Positions 36,781 through 47,967 of a stretch of 64,000 bases of DNA are shown here, in pieces (the stretch's first letter is position 1; each line of letters begins with the position of its first letter). A model generated the notes under the pieces. The model was not told where the DNA came from. It was given only the letters and a program-made list of their open reading frames with translations, and did no database searches. Position numbers and translations under genes: made by a program. This stretch comes from Bimastos eiseni (Eukaryota; Annelida; Clitellata; Crassiclitellata; Lumbricidae): positions 5,694,731 to 5,758,730 of the forward strand of contig OY365817.1 in the NCBI GenBank assembly GCA_959347315.1. Reading direction: 5' to 3'.

Positions 36781-37190
36781 GTATGTCGAAATGTTCCTGC
36801 GCCCCTCTGTTCCCCTCCCGCGTTTCCTTGCCTCCTGAATTCCGTACATTTTCAGTCCCTCTACCATCACTGCCTGTCATCCGACACAATCTGTTCTAAG
36901 CTCCCCAATCCATCACCCATGGCCTTTCCATTCTAAACTTAAGTCTCACTATTTCAAGAATTCTTACCCAGACTCCTATCGATCCTAGACCAAAACGACA
37001 CCGCCTTTAACAGCTGATCTGCCTCCTCTGACCTCCTGGAAACCAAACCATGCTCTACCACTTTGGACAACCCTTCTGATTTGATGCAACGCTCGGGAAT
37101 AAGCTGGTGCCCTGCGCTTGGATTTCGAGTGGCGCTTTAGAAATTTGGAGATTACGATTACGATTCTTTTCTTTTAGTGTTTGGTCGGAC
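36780..37190 (+). mobile_element. Probable LINE 3' tail fragment
   Basis: This segment ends in GGCGCTTTAGAAATTTGGAG followed by a GATTACGATTACGATT microsatellite, a form common at CR1/L2 LINE 3' ends. It also shares AATAAGCTGGT wording with the tail of the next LINE (about 39265). Coding identity is not clear. Confidence 0.35.
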
Positions 37191-37299
37191 CCCCCCCCAT
37201 GAGCCGAGGAAAGAGCTATGAGCCAAGCCAGGCCATGAACAACCGTAACAAAAAGATATCTCAGCCAACTTCTCTCAACCAAGAAGCACTACCTATCAT

Positions 37300-39140
37300 C
37301 TATCGTTCACTCAAATTCATCCAATCCTCGAAACCTTTGGAAAACTGTTAATAATCTTCTCCACCGCGGCTCCTCTAATTCTCTTCCAAACTCTATTCCA
37401 CATGCATCCATTGCCGACTCCTTTGCATCTTTCTTCACCGACAAAGTATCCTCTCTCCGTCTCTCGTCACAGACTCTCCTAACACAATCATCATCATCCT
37501 CCTCAGACGATCACGGCGACACAATCCTGCCACCTGGTACATCTTTTGACGTATTCGAGCCTGCAACTGACGAAGAAATCATGACCCTCATCCAAGCCTC
37601 TCAAAACAAACAATGCGACCTCGATCCACTTCCAACCTCCTTACTAAAAGACTGTGCAACTCTTCTCGTTGCTACAATTACGAAGATCATCAACCTGTCT
37701 CTATCAACCGGCACTTTTCCTATGCTTTTCAAGGACTCCATTGTTAAACCACTCCTCAAAAAACCATCCTTAGACAAGGAACTTCTGTCCAACTACCGGC
37801 CAATTTATAATCTCTCTTTCTTATCCAAACTCTCGGAATGGGTTGTCCTCTCTCGTCTCAATGGCTTCCTAACCTCAAACAATCTCCTCAACCCAAATCA
37901 ATCTGCATACACGAAACATCACTCTATGGAAACACTCCTCACCTCACTATACAACAAACTTGTTATGGCGATAGGTAGCCAACAAGTGTCTTGCCTATAC
38001 CTCTTAGACATTTCTGCCGCCTTCGACACCATAGATCACGCCGTTCTTATCAAACGCCTTTCATCTATATTTGGAATGTCTGGTACTGCCCTATCCTGGA
38101 TTAAGTCATACCTTTCTTAAGTCATACCTCAAGGTTCTGTTCTTGGGCCTCTTTTATTCACTCTATACACTTCCCCACTCAGCAAAATCATTTCCTCGTC
38201 TTCATCACCTTTACGATGACGATACACAACTGTTTTTATCTTTCTCTCCTCAATCACTTACAGATGCAATAAATCACATTCAAAACACCATCACCATCAA
38301 CTTGGATGACCACCAAGCTGCTCTGTCTAAACCCTTCAAAAACAGAATTCTCATCATTGGCATACGCGAGCAATTGAACAAACTTACATACCCCTCCGAC
38401 CTTCTTCAAACAAACCCAACTTATCCTGTGCCTTACTCTTCTCCTGTCCGCAATCTTGGAGTCATCTTCGATAAGAACCTTACCTTTTCTGACCACATCA
38501 CTCAGCTATCTCGCACCTGCTATATGCACATCCGCGACCTTAGTAGATTGCGCCAAATTCTTATCTACAAGACTGCATGCACAATAGCCACATCAATTGT
38601 TCACTCAAAGCTAGATTACTGCAATTCTCTCTTTCACAACATTGATTCCTCACAAATAAGACGCCTCCAAACATTTCAGAATGCTCTTTCCCGCGCAGTC
38701 ATTAAAACCCCAAAATACCATCATATAACCCTTGTCTTAAAATCACTTCATTGGCTAAAAGTGCCTTAATGCATATACTAGAAAATTGTATCTATCACCT
38801 ACAACGCACTTCAAACCTCTCAACCCTCTTACATTCGTCAACTCCTTACAATCAAACCGCCCGGATCAGCTCGCTCATCGTCATCGTCATATCTTTCTCT
38901 ATCTCGACCTGCAGTCTCATCGTCTCTCAAATTCTGCAACCGCTCCTTAGTCTATGCTGCACCATCACTTTGGAACGGACTCCCAAAAGAACTCCGTCAG
39001 TTTGCTCAACCCCACATCTCAACTCCAAATATAACCTCTCCTCCGCTTTCATTATCCTCTGCTACTTTCCATTCGCGACTAAAAACCGAACTCTTCAATG
39101 TGTCCTATCCAGATTCTACTCCTGTGCCACCACATGACCA
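37300..39140 (+). mobile_element. CR1/L2-like LINE with most of the reverse transcriptase
   Basis: The 37581-38120 frame carries LLKKPSLDKELLSNYRPI, NQSAYTKHHSMETLL and LDISAAFDTIDH (RT motif A). A frameshift near 38120 follows; PQGSVLGPLLF is visible in another frame, and then HLYDDDTQLFLSFSP (active-site box with Y-D-D) continues in the 38071-38769 frame. That frame goes on to RNLGVIFDKNLTFSDHITQL, SKLDYCNSLF and LKSLHWLK. The endonuclease is missing. Frameshifts make it inactive. Confidence 0.9.
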
Positions 39141-39299
39141 CCCTCATCATCGACTACCGCCGTAGCACCATGCTGTCTCCTCGGCTTGACTCCCTGGATT
39201 TCGACCCGGCACTGAAAGGAAACGAGGGGATTGGCTATTGCGGACTTGATTTGGCCGGTGAATAAGCTGGTCTCCCTGACGTTGCTTTTCTAAGCGCTG

Positions 39300-39520
39300 A
39301 TAAATTTTCGAGGATTTACATTACATGAACCGAGGGAGGAACTGAGCCGAGCCGAGCCAGGCAATGAAAAGAAGGGAGGAGCCGAGCCGATCCGGACCAT
39401 AAGTCGATGGGGAACCGAGCCGGGCCGAGCCATGAGCCGAGCCGGACTATAAGCCGAGCCGGGCCATGAGCCAAGGGAGAGCTGAGAAGAGTCGAGCCGG
39501 CTCTGAACCGGAGGAAGCAT
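39300..39520. repeat. GAGCCG-rich degenerate minisatellite
   Basis: GAGCCGAGCCGG and CATGAGCC words recur with irregular spacing. The same words appear upstream of the LINE at 37190-37240 (CATGAGCCGAG, GCCAGGCCATGA), suggesting that the LINE at 37.3-39.1 kb was inserted into, or is flanked by, one such tract. Proline/serine-rich minus-strand open frames here are by-products. Confidence 0.6.
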
Positions 39521-40394
39521 ATATACATATCAAAGTGGCGATGATATGTGATGCGATGCGAACGCATATAATCCTTGTCATGGATGCGTCGTTAAATAAA
39601 GTTATTACACACACATATGCTATGCGAGGTTTGAGTTTTGTCATCGCTGAGTAAACATGTGCGCCATTCTCTCGACGAGACAAAGAAATTCACGAGACAA
39701 AGAAACTTTTGCGGTGAGCTAAGCCCTTTGTGTTTAAATATTTTCCAATTTCTTGTGTTCTAATTAAAACTGCTTCATTGTGTGTTGTATTTAACTATGT
39801 AATATATTATAGTGCATTATGAGCGATTTTCTAGTTAACTGATCTACTGCGTTATATAATTACATATATTTCATTTCTAGTTTAACTAGAACTAACTTTA
39901 ATTATAGATTAACTTTCACTGTGCTTCCTCGCCTCTCGCTTGACATGAGTTCTAGTGAGGGTGACCTTGCCTCCGGGTCTGAGCCTCGTGCCCAGCCCGA
40001 CGTTGGCAAACCGGTTGACCTGACGGTGACGACCCCGTCCAAAAAACGAGCTGGTTCCTCTGAAACCAGCAGTCAGTAGTCTGATAACGAATTGGACAAT
40101 GATGGGAGTACTGGTAACGCGTTTAAGACCGTCACCAGAAAGGCAGATCAAATTGCCAAAATGAGAAGCGGAGAAAGATGCGCGTGACTGAGGCTAATCT
40201 GGAAGCTTTTAGAAAGGCCAGTAGAACTTTGATCTAGAAGCCGATTACAAAAACGGCGAAGGGCGCGAAAGCCTCTGCGAAGTGGAGCTTGCCGATTGTT
40301 CCGAAGCACGCGGGGTCTGCTGCGCTGGTCAGCAGTGCAGCAGAGAGGCCGGAGGCCCCTCCCGCCCGTGTTACGGTGAGCCGGACGGTTGAAA

Positions 40395-43300
40395 TGTGAA
40401 GGGATCTGATTGGCCGGTATAGGCCACGCCCAGTGGTGCCGACGGATGGCGTTTTAGTCAGGGTATCGGCGCCTACAGACGCTTACTCTACGTGCAGCTT
40501 AGCAACAGATTAGACATTGTATCTACATCCGTGATCTCAATAAGGCGAATTACCTTTTACATATCACCTTGCTCACATTACATGGTGTTAGAAGTAAAAT
40601 GAGTTTAACGCCGAATTTAAGACAGCCGAAGCCTCTGAAAGTGACCGGCAGCAATGTCGCCGACAATTGGACACGTTTTAAAGAACAATGGGAGAATTAT
40701 GAACTAGCTGTTGATCTCACGGAGTCCAGCGCAGAAGAGCGCGCTGCTGTCTTTCTTACATGCATAGGCGGAGAGGCTTACAACACGTAGCGCAGTTTAT
40801 CTCTGCCAGCCGAGGATAAGAGAGACATAGCAAAAATTATCGTCGCTTTTGAGAATTTCTGCGTGGGAGCTGTCAATATTACATACGAGCGATATCGGTT
40901 CTACCAACACGTCCAGGAGTCCAACGAGCGTTTCGACACATTTCTCGGCGAAATCCGAAGGCTGGCGAAGTCCTACAAATTCTAGGCTGTCGAAGAGTCC
41001 ATGGTTCGTGACCGCGTGGTCGTCGGCATCAAAGACAATGCGACACGTCACAAACTCCTGCAAATCCGTGAGCTGACTCTGAACAAGGCTATAGACATCT
41101 GTAAAGCCAGCGAAGCAGCCGGACAGCAGATGCGAGCAATGGCGACCCAAGATCAGGTCCAAGCGCACATGCGACGATACGCAAGGATACCTCACCGAAA
41201 GTGGGGTGGTGGCAGAATACACAGATCTATTCGAGGGCATCGGTTTGCAAAAGGTTACGTCCATCTTCAGGTCAACCCGAAAGTACAACCAGTCCAGTTG
41301 CCACTCCGCAGACTTCCATTCGGCGTCCGGGACAAAGTAGCAGAACTCGGATGGCTGGAAGACATGGGCGTCATTACAGAGGTGACAGAACCCACTCCGT
41401 GGATCTCGGCGCTGTTGGTGGTAACGAAACCCGACTGCCAAATTCGCCTATGTATTGATCCAAAACCTTTAAACAAGGCACTACTGCGTGAGCAGTACTG
41501 CATGCCAACCATCGACGACATCCTCCCTCAGCTAGCAGGGTCGCGTGTTTTAAGCACCGTCGACGCGAAGGACGGGTTTTGACATCTTGCCCTTGACGCA
41601 GCATCAAGCCGTCTCTCAACTTTTGAAACCCCCTGGGACCGTTTCCGTTGGTCACCTTTTGGACTAAGTTCAAGCCCCGAGATTTTTCAGAGTCGCATGC
41701 ATGCAGCCTTGTCCGGCCTGAGAGGTATCGCGTGTATTGCAGATGACATACTTATTAACGGCACAGGTGACAAAGAGGAAGTGGCGATGGCAGATCATAA
41801 CGACAATCTGCGCGCCATTTTGCAACGTGGCAGAGAGAAAGGCATTAAGATTAATCGGAAGAAACTGCGCCTCTATCGAGAATCTACACTTTTCTGCGGC
41901 CATGAACCAGTGGCGAATCCATAGGGGGGCGATGGGGGCGATCGCCCCCTTATATTATTTGGAAAGAAATTTCTTTAGCGATTTTTACTTGGCTTTTGCA
42001 GCCCTTTATAAAGAAAGTATGCAATGTCAAAAAAATGTTCAAATTTTAATGTAGATATACACTGTTGTAAATTAATTAAATTAGGTCTATTGAGCAAACT
42101 GTTTAAAAGTAATGTGAATTTTAATAAAGTTGTGCGGTGCGTATTTTAAATCGGACTATTGGGATACCAATATATGACGTCATTTTATAGTTACATTACA
42201 TAGATTAAGACAGTAGAAGAATGATACTCAAAGAAAAAAAAGTAAACAAGTTTTACGATTTGTAGGCTTGCCTGCGGTTGCCACTAAAACCTAAAAATCG
42301 CCTCCCCCCCTTACTAGATGGTCTGGATCCGCCCCTGCCATGAACTGACTAGAAAAGAAGTAAGACCCGACCAGCGTAAAGTGGAAGCTATACAACACAT
42401 GCCTGCCCCTACCGACCGCCAAGGCGTTTTGCGCCTTATGGGAATGGCCCCTTATCTCGCAAAATTCTGTGCGCACTTCAGCGAAACGCGCATTGCTCAA
42501 AGGAAAAAATGAGTTCTGTTGACGACCGGAGGTTCAAGGCAAGGCGCTAGATAAATTGAAAGCACTCCTAACCAGCGCGCCAGTCCTAGCATACTTCGAT
42601 GCGGCCAAAGAGATCGTTGTACAGTGTGACGCAAGCCAAGCTGGACTGGGAGCGGTACTTCTTCAGAGCGAAAGGCCGGTTGAGTATGCCTCAAGGGCCT
42701 TAACTGTCACAGAACAAAATTATGCACAAATTCAAAAAGAACAGTTGACTATTGTTTTCGCCTTGAAGCGCTTTCACGCGTACGTGTACGCGAAACAGGT
42801 CACTATTCAAACGGATCATCGGCCTTTGATAGCCATAGTGGAAAAGGCATCATCGGCGGCGCCCAAACGACTTCAAAGAATGCTTCTGCGTCTACAAAGA
42901 TACACTTATGACCTCGTCTTCGTTCCAGGGACCAAAGTCATTCTCGCTGACACTTTATCGCGTGCATTCCCGCCTGCACTCGAAAATTCAACGGTCGGAG
43001 AATTTTCAGGGGAGGTTCCAACGCCTACCGACGAGGAGTAGATGCTTGACCTTAGCCTCGTCGCATCAAAGAAAACCATCAAGGCTCTGATGTCGGCGGC
43101 GCAAATCTACACCGATTATCAGCAATTATTGGAGCAAATCCGAAAGGGCTGGCCTGCTTCCACCGCTGACGTACCCCCTGCGATGAAGCCGTATACCATA
43201 TTTTCGGACGAGCTTGTAATTAGCTGTAGTCTGGCGTTCAAAGGGAATCGGGTTATCATTCCCTACCCAACCAGATAGGACATCCTCCAACGACTTCACT

Positions 43301-44480
43301 CAAGCCATATAGGCGTTAATGGCTGCATCAGACGGGCGCAGGAGGCTGTTTATTATCCGGGCATAACAGCGGAAATAAAAGACCTAGTCGCCAGATGTGA
43401 CATTTGCGTCAGATACCAGATTGAAAGCCAGAAAGAGCAGCTTCTTCCCCACCCATCCAGCCATCGTCAATGGGAGAAGGTTGGAACTGATATATTCACA
43501 CATCGGGGCCAAGACTACTTAAGTACGGTCGACTACCTCTCAGGTTACTTTGAAGTCGACCAAATACCTTCCAAGCGCGTATCCGACATTATTTTCGCAC
43601 TGCGACATCAATTTGCCCACCATGGAATACCATCCGAAGTTTTCTCGTATAATTCTCCTCTCGGAGCCACAGAATTTCTGGAGTTCACCGACGCATGGGA
43701 GTTTAAAGCTACCACATCCTCACCGCGAAATCCGCAGTCTAATGGAAAAGCAGAAGGGGCAGTTAAAACGGCCAAGCGGCTAATGACGAAAGCCAGTGAA
43801 GAGGGGTTTGGACCCGTTTCTAGCCTTGTTGGCCTGGCGAAATACCCCATCAGAGCAGTTGGGTCTGAGGCCGGCACAGCTGGTTTTTGGCAGGCGGACA
43901 CGCACTCTACTGCCGTTACAGCTGTGTTGATGACCCCGCCCACAGCAGCGGGAGCCCGAGACGCGCTGACGGTCGCAAAAGCCCGACAGAAACACTATTA
44001 CGACAAGAGGGCCAAACCAAGGCCAGTGCTCCCTGTGGGTCAAACTGTCAGAGCAAGATTCGACGGACGCGATTGGAGGAAAGCCCAGGTCTCGCGAATC
44101 CTCCCACATCGCTCATACGAACTCCAATTCGAAGACGGGTCCACAATGCGACGTACCTCACACTTCCGCCGAACTACCAATCACCATCAAGGCTCACGAC
44201 GCAGACGACGATACAGGGCCATCAACATCATAACCCCCTATCCTCGTCCCAAGCCCACCAGAGTGCCCAAGCGCATCCACTAACATCCAGCGGCCGTTGC
44301 ACCACCCGTTGATGGGCCAAGGAGAATATCGCACTCGATCGGGGCGTCTCATTCAAAACCGCCCAAATACCGAGAGGACTAAGGCGAAAAAAGCAATTCC
44401 GCGATAAAGACAAAACAAAAAAGAAGCAGTAGTAATGCAGTCCTTTAGAACCGTAGAACATTAATTAACAGAAGGTGATT
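40395..44480 (+). mobile_element. Ty3/Gypsy LTR retrotransposon, degenerate
   Basis: A probable 5' LTR (about 40395-40580, TGTGAAGG...CATTACA) is followed by a primer-site-like TGGTGTTAGAAGT. Gag starts at 40599 and, with stops, reaches LTLNKAIDICKASEAAGQQ (about 41120). Shortly after, RT begins (LGWLEDMGVITEVTEPTPW, CIADDILINGT active site), so zinc knuckle and protease are missing. RNase H is intact at 42556-43041 (VVQCDASQAGLGAVLL, TDHRPL). Integrase follows (ARCDIC, GTDIF, SNGKAEG), but the usual DNG is YNS, losing a catalytic Asp. Stops occur at 40788, 40983, 41580, 43039 and 43276. I could not find a 3' LTR. Confidence 0.9.
41908..42337. mobile_element. hAT MITE inserted in Gypsy pol
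   Basis: TIRs are CAGTGGCGAATCCA and CAGGGGCGGATCCA, with an exact 8-bp duplication CCATGAAC at 41900-41907 and 42338-42345. Removing the element and one duplication rejoins the RT reading frame (FCGHE followed by LTRKEVRPDQRK). There is no coding sequence. Confidence 0.95.
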
Positions 44481-45854
44481 AAGCGATGCCGATCATTTTG
44501 ACAACCTGCAGGGACTGGAAAACCTGCGTGTAGTTAAAGTAGAAAGGATCCATAAGATCAAGGATAAGGTAAAGGTGCCGACGTTGGCGGTGAAGATTGA
44601 ACTTGCTCCAGGTTAAATTGCACCTTCCGGCTGAAACGTCGGATTTCTAATTTTTAAATTACACGACTATGTGCCGCCACCTACTCGTTGTTTTTGTTGC
44701 TTGTCCTTTGGTCATGTCGCCAGGCGTTGTAGGAAATCTCAGAAATGCGGAATCTGCGCCGGAGACCATAAGCACACGGATGTTGAGTGTCTGCCCGAAG
44801 TACACCCTCGCAAAGACTTCAACCACCATCAGCGTCAATGAGGGGAAAACGTACAGCGACGCGATTCGGACTGCTCGTCAGCAACAGGTGAAGATGACAA
44901 TCGATGGAGCAAAGACGACGACGGCTGGTTCGGTCAGCACGACGACGATGACGGCTGGTGCTTCGATCGCCGGAGAAATTGCTGAAACGGAGCCGACAAG
45001 CTTGCGGCCTTCTGCTCGTCCGGCCCGTGAACGATCGTAGGCGAACCCACCGACCGCGCCAATTTCTGTTGTGCCCGAAGGACAGCAGGGATTAGGTGGC
45101 GACGATCGATAGCGGTAAGGCGCAGAGGGATGCGCTTGACGCACTGACTCGTGCCTGCACCCTGTTTGTGAGGGCGATGGAGGCAACCGATGGCGGCGTG
45201 AGCTATGCTTCTAGGATGATTGAAATTTTCGTCAGCACCATCACCGCTGCCTTCAACATCCCTTCTGAGCTTTTCCTTCTGGTGCCTCGAACGCCGCGTC
45301 AGCCACTGCAACCGACATCCTCCATCACGGATCTTCAGATTCTTCAGTGGAGCGCATGTAGCCTCAGACCACGCGTAGGGTAGCTGAGGCACGGCATCTC
45401 TGAGAGGCAGACACCGCCGACGATCATCTGCATCCAGGAAACCTGGCTGAATCTATTTGGCTTGGTAAAAATAGACATGGTTGCTCTCTCAACTCGTTTT
45501 CCTCTCTTCACCTTTTCCTCCTCTGTTCGGAACTTGGGGGTCATTCTTGACCCAGGGCTCACCTTCACGAAGCACGTAAATGTCGTCTCCCGCAGCTGCT
45601 TCTACCAGCTGCGTCAACTGCGTGTGGTTTCTCGTTCTCTCACTCCTAGTGCAGCAGTACCACAACGATGCAACATCGGGCTTTTTCAGTGGCTGGCCCG
45701 ACCATCTGGAACAGGCTCCCCAGAGAGCTTCGCCTCTTGCCGAGAAATTCCTCGCATGCATTTTACTGTTCATTGAGATCCGTTTTTTTCAGCCGTCGCC
45801 AGACCGGGAGCGCCTCTGAGTAGGTACCTCGAAGGGGCTCTAGATCAAATTGAC

Positions 45855-46388
<534 letters not shown>

Positions 46389-47661
46389 AGTGTAAATAAG
46401 AGCATTGCATATTCATTGAAAAAACATTATAGTGTAAATAAGAACAATGCGACATTAATGCATTATACTGCATAAGCACTGTATATAGACTAAGACATTA
46501 TTGATAAAAGCTTGTATACATTCATCATAGACATGAATCATATGATGAATGCGCTTACGTAATGCAGAAACACGATGCTATTCTAGCTCTTTATAATCAA
46601 ATTCAAGAAACGAAGACAAAGAAATGAAGACCAAGACATTACCATTGAACACTTAAGTATGAATAACGTCAGCATACAGACTCTGAACTATAATGATCTA
46701 TCTCATGCAGACTCTGAACTCTAATCGTAGGCCTATACACGTTTAAAAAGTATACCGCGAATTTATCACGCATCAGTAATAGCAGCCCGCGTCCAGCCCG
46801 TACGTAGGCCTATAAACAAACAACCTTCAATATATCAGCATGCACGCATTCTTTCTCGTCATTAAAATAAAGTCATTAAGTGAGAGCTCAAAGTCAGAAG
46901 AGCAGATCAGAATCTGGCTGGAAGAAAATGAACACACGAATAGACATATCGTGGTGGTTTTCGCCGGTGCACCCGAGCGGGAGCATGTTGTGCTCCTATG
47001 GGAGCAATTTGTGCTCATGTGGGAGCAATTTGTGGTCCCTATGGGAGCAATTTGTACTACTGTGTGTCTGATTAGAGCTCATTCGACGATGACTGTGGTG
47101 AAGAATTATAGAGAACTTTAGGGCTCTATTCGACGGTGACTGTGGTCGAGATATGTTGATTCTGTTCAATGAGCTAAATGCTGGCTGCTGCGTTTTACTT
47201 CGTATTAAAAGATATTTGTCGAACAACGATTGATTCCGTCTCTAGCCTATTGACTTTCGAATTAGTAGCAGTCGTGAAATCCTGCGCCACACCAGGCAGG
47301 TCTTACCCAGCGAACAGTCGAGAAGAAGGGAGAACCTCAGACTCGGCCTTGAGACCCCTTAAGGGGCCAGAAGAAGACGGGAAGGAACTCAAGGTTTTCC
47401 CTGGGCGTTCGCCCCAACTGCTGCTGATACGTGAACGCCCGGTGCCGGACCTAAGAGGGGTTCGCAGAATGTAGAATGAGCGAAGAATTAAGCAATCAGA
47501 AAAATATTTAAGGTTTGCGACATTACATTTAATGAGACAGAATTTAACGAACTTTCAGCCAAGATTATATTCCTTAAATTGATTGATGTAGTCTATATCA
47601 ATCTAGAGTTCTAGTCTAGAACTTCCAGACACAAGGTTTACCAAGGATAGAAAGGCTTCTA
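46389..47661. other. Intergenic, no recognised gene; short tandem words at 46990-47060
   Basis: A GGGAGCAATTTGT word repeats about three times near 46995-47055. The 47178-47474 plus open frame is GC-richer than its surroundings (ends VPDLRGVRRM) but matches no family I can name; it may be part of an unrecognised repeat. Confidence 0.4.
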
Positions 47662-47967
47662 TGTATAGGCAGTGGTGTAGCGACGGGGGGGGGGGAGGGC
47701 GAGGGGCGCGAACCGCTCCAGGCGGCAATTGTCCTAAGGGCGGCATTTTCGGTAAAATAATAAATTAAAAAATTATTTTTGTAAAGTTGTATTCTACAAG
47801 ATTTCAAACCTTGTCTAAACCTGGCACAATGCTTTTTAGGTTTTTCTCGACTTAAAATTAACATATAGGCCTACGATAGTACCATCGAAATGATCGAATG
47901 GTACCTAATGTTTATAGACATCAGACCAGTCCACAGGTAATTTGGCGCCCTAGGCAGTCATCTATAT

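Larger units (their letters stand above)
39945..45854 (+). mobile_element. LINE with CCHC ORF1, split by a Gypsy element and internally deleted
   Basis: ORF1 begins at 39945 (MSSSEGDLASGSEPRAQPD) and runs, with breaks, to about 40395. Its downstream half resumes at about 44485 (DADHFDNLQGLENLRVVKV) and holds CCHC zinc knuckles (CFCCLSFGHVARRC, then CGICAGDHKHTDVEC, about 44690-44800). ORF2 starts at about 45385 with TPPTIICIQETWLN, the endonuclease start, but about 25 codons later becomes SSVRNLGVILDPGLTFTKHV, which is the RT C-terminus. Nearly all of ORF2 is therefore deleted. The 3' end shares its sequence with 11041-11290 and leads into the (ATTG)n tract. Confidence 0.82.
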
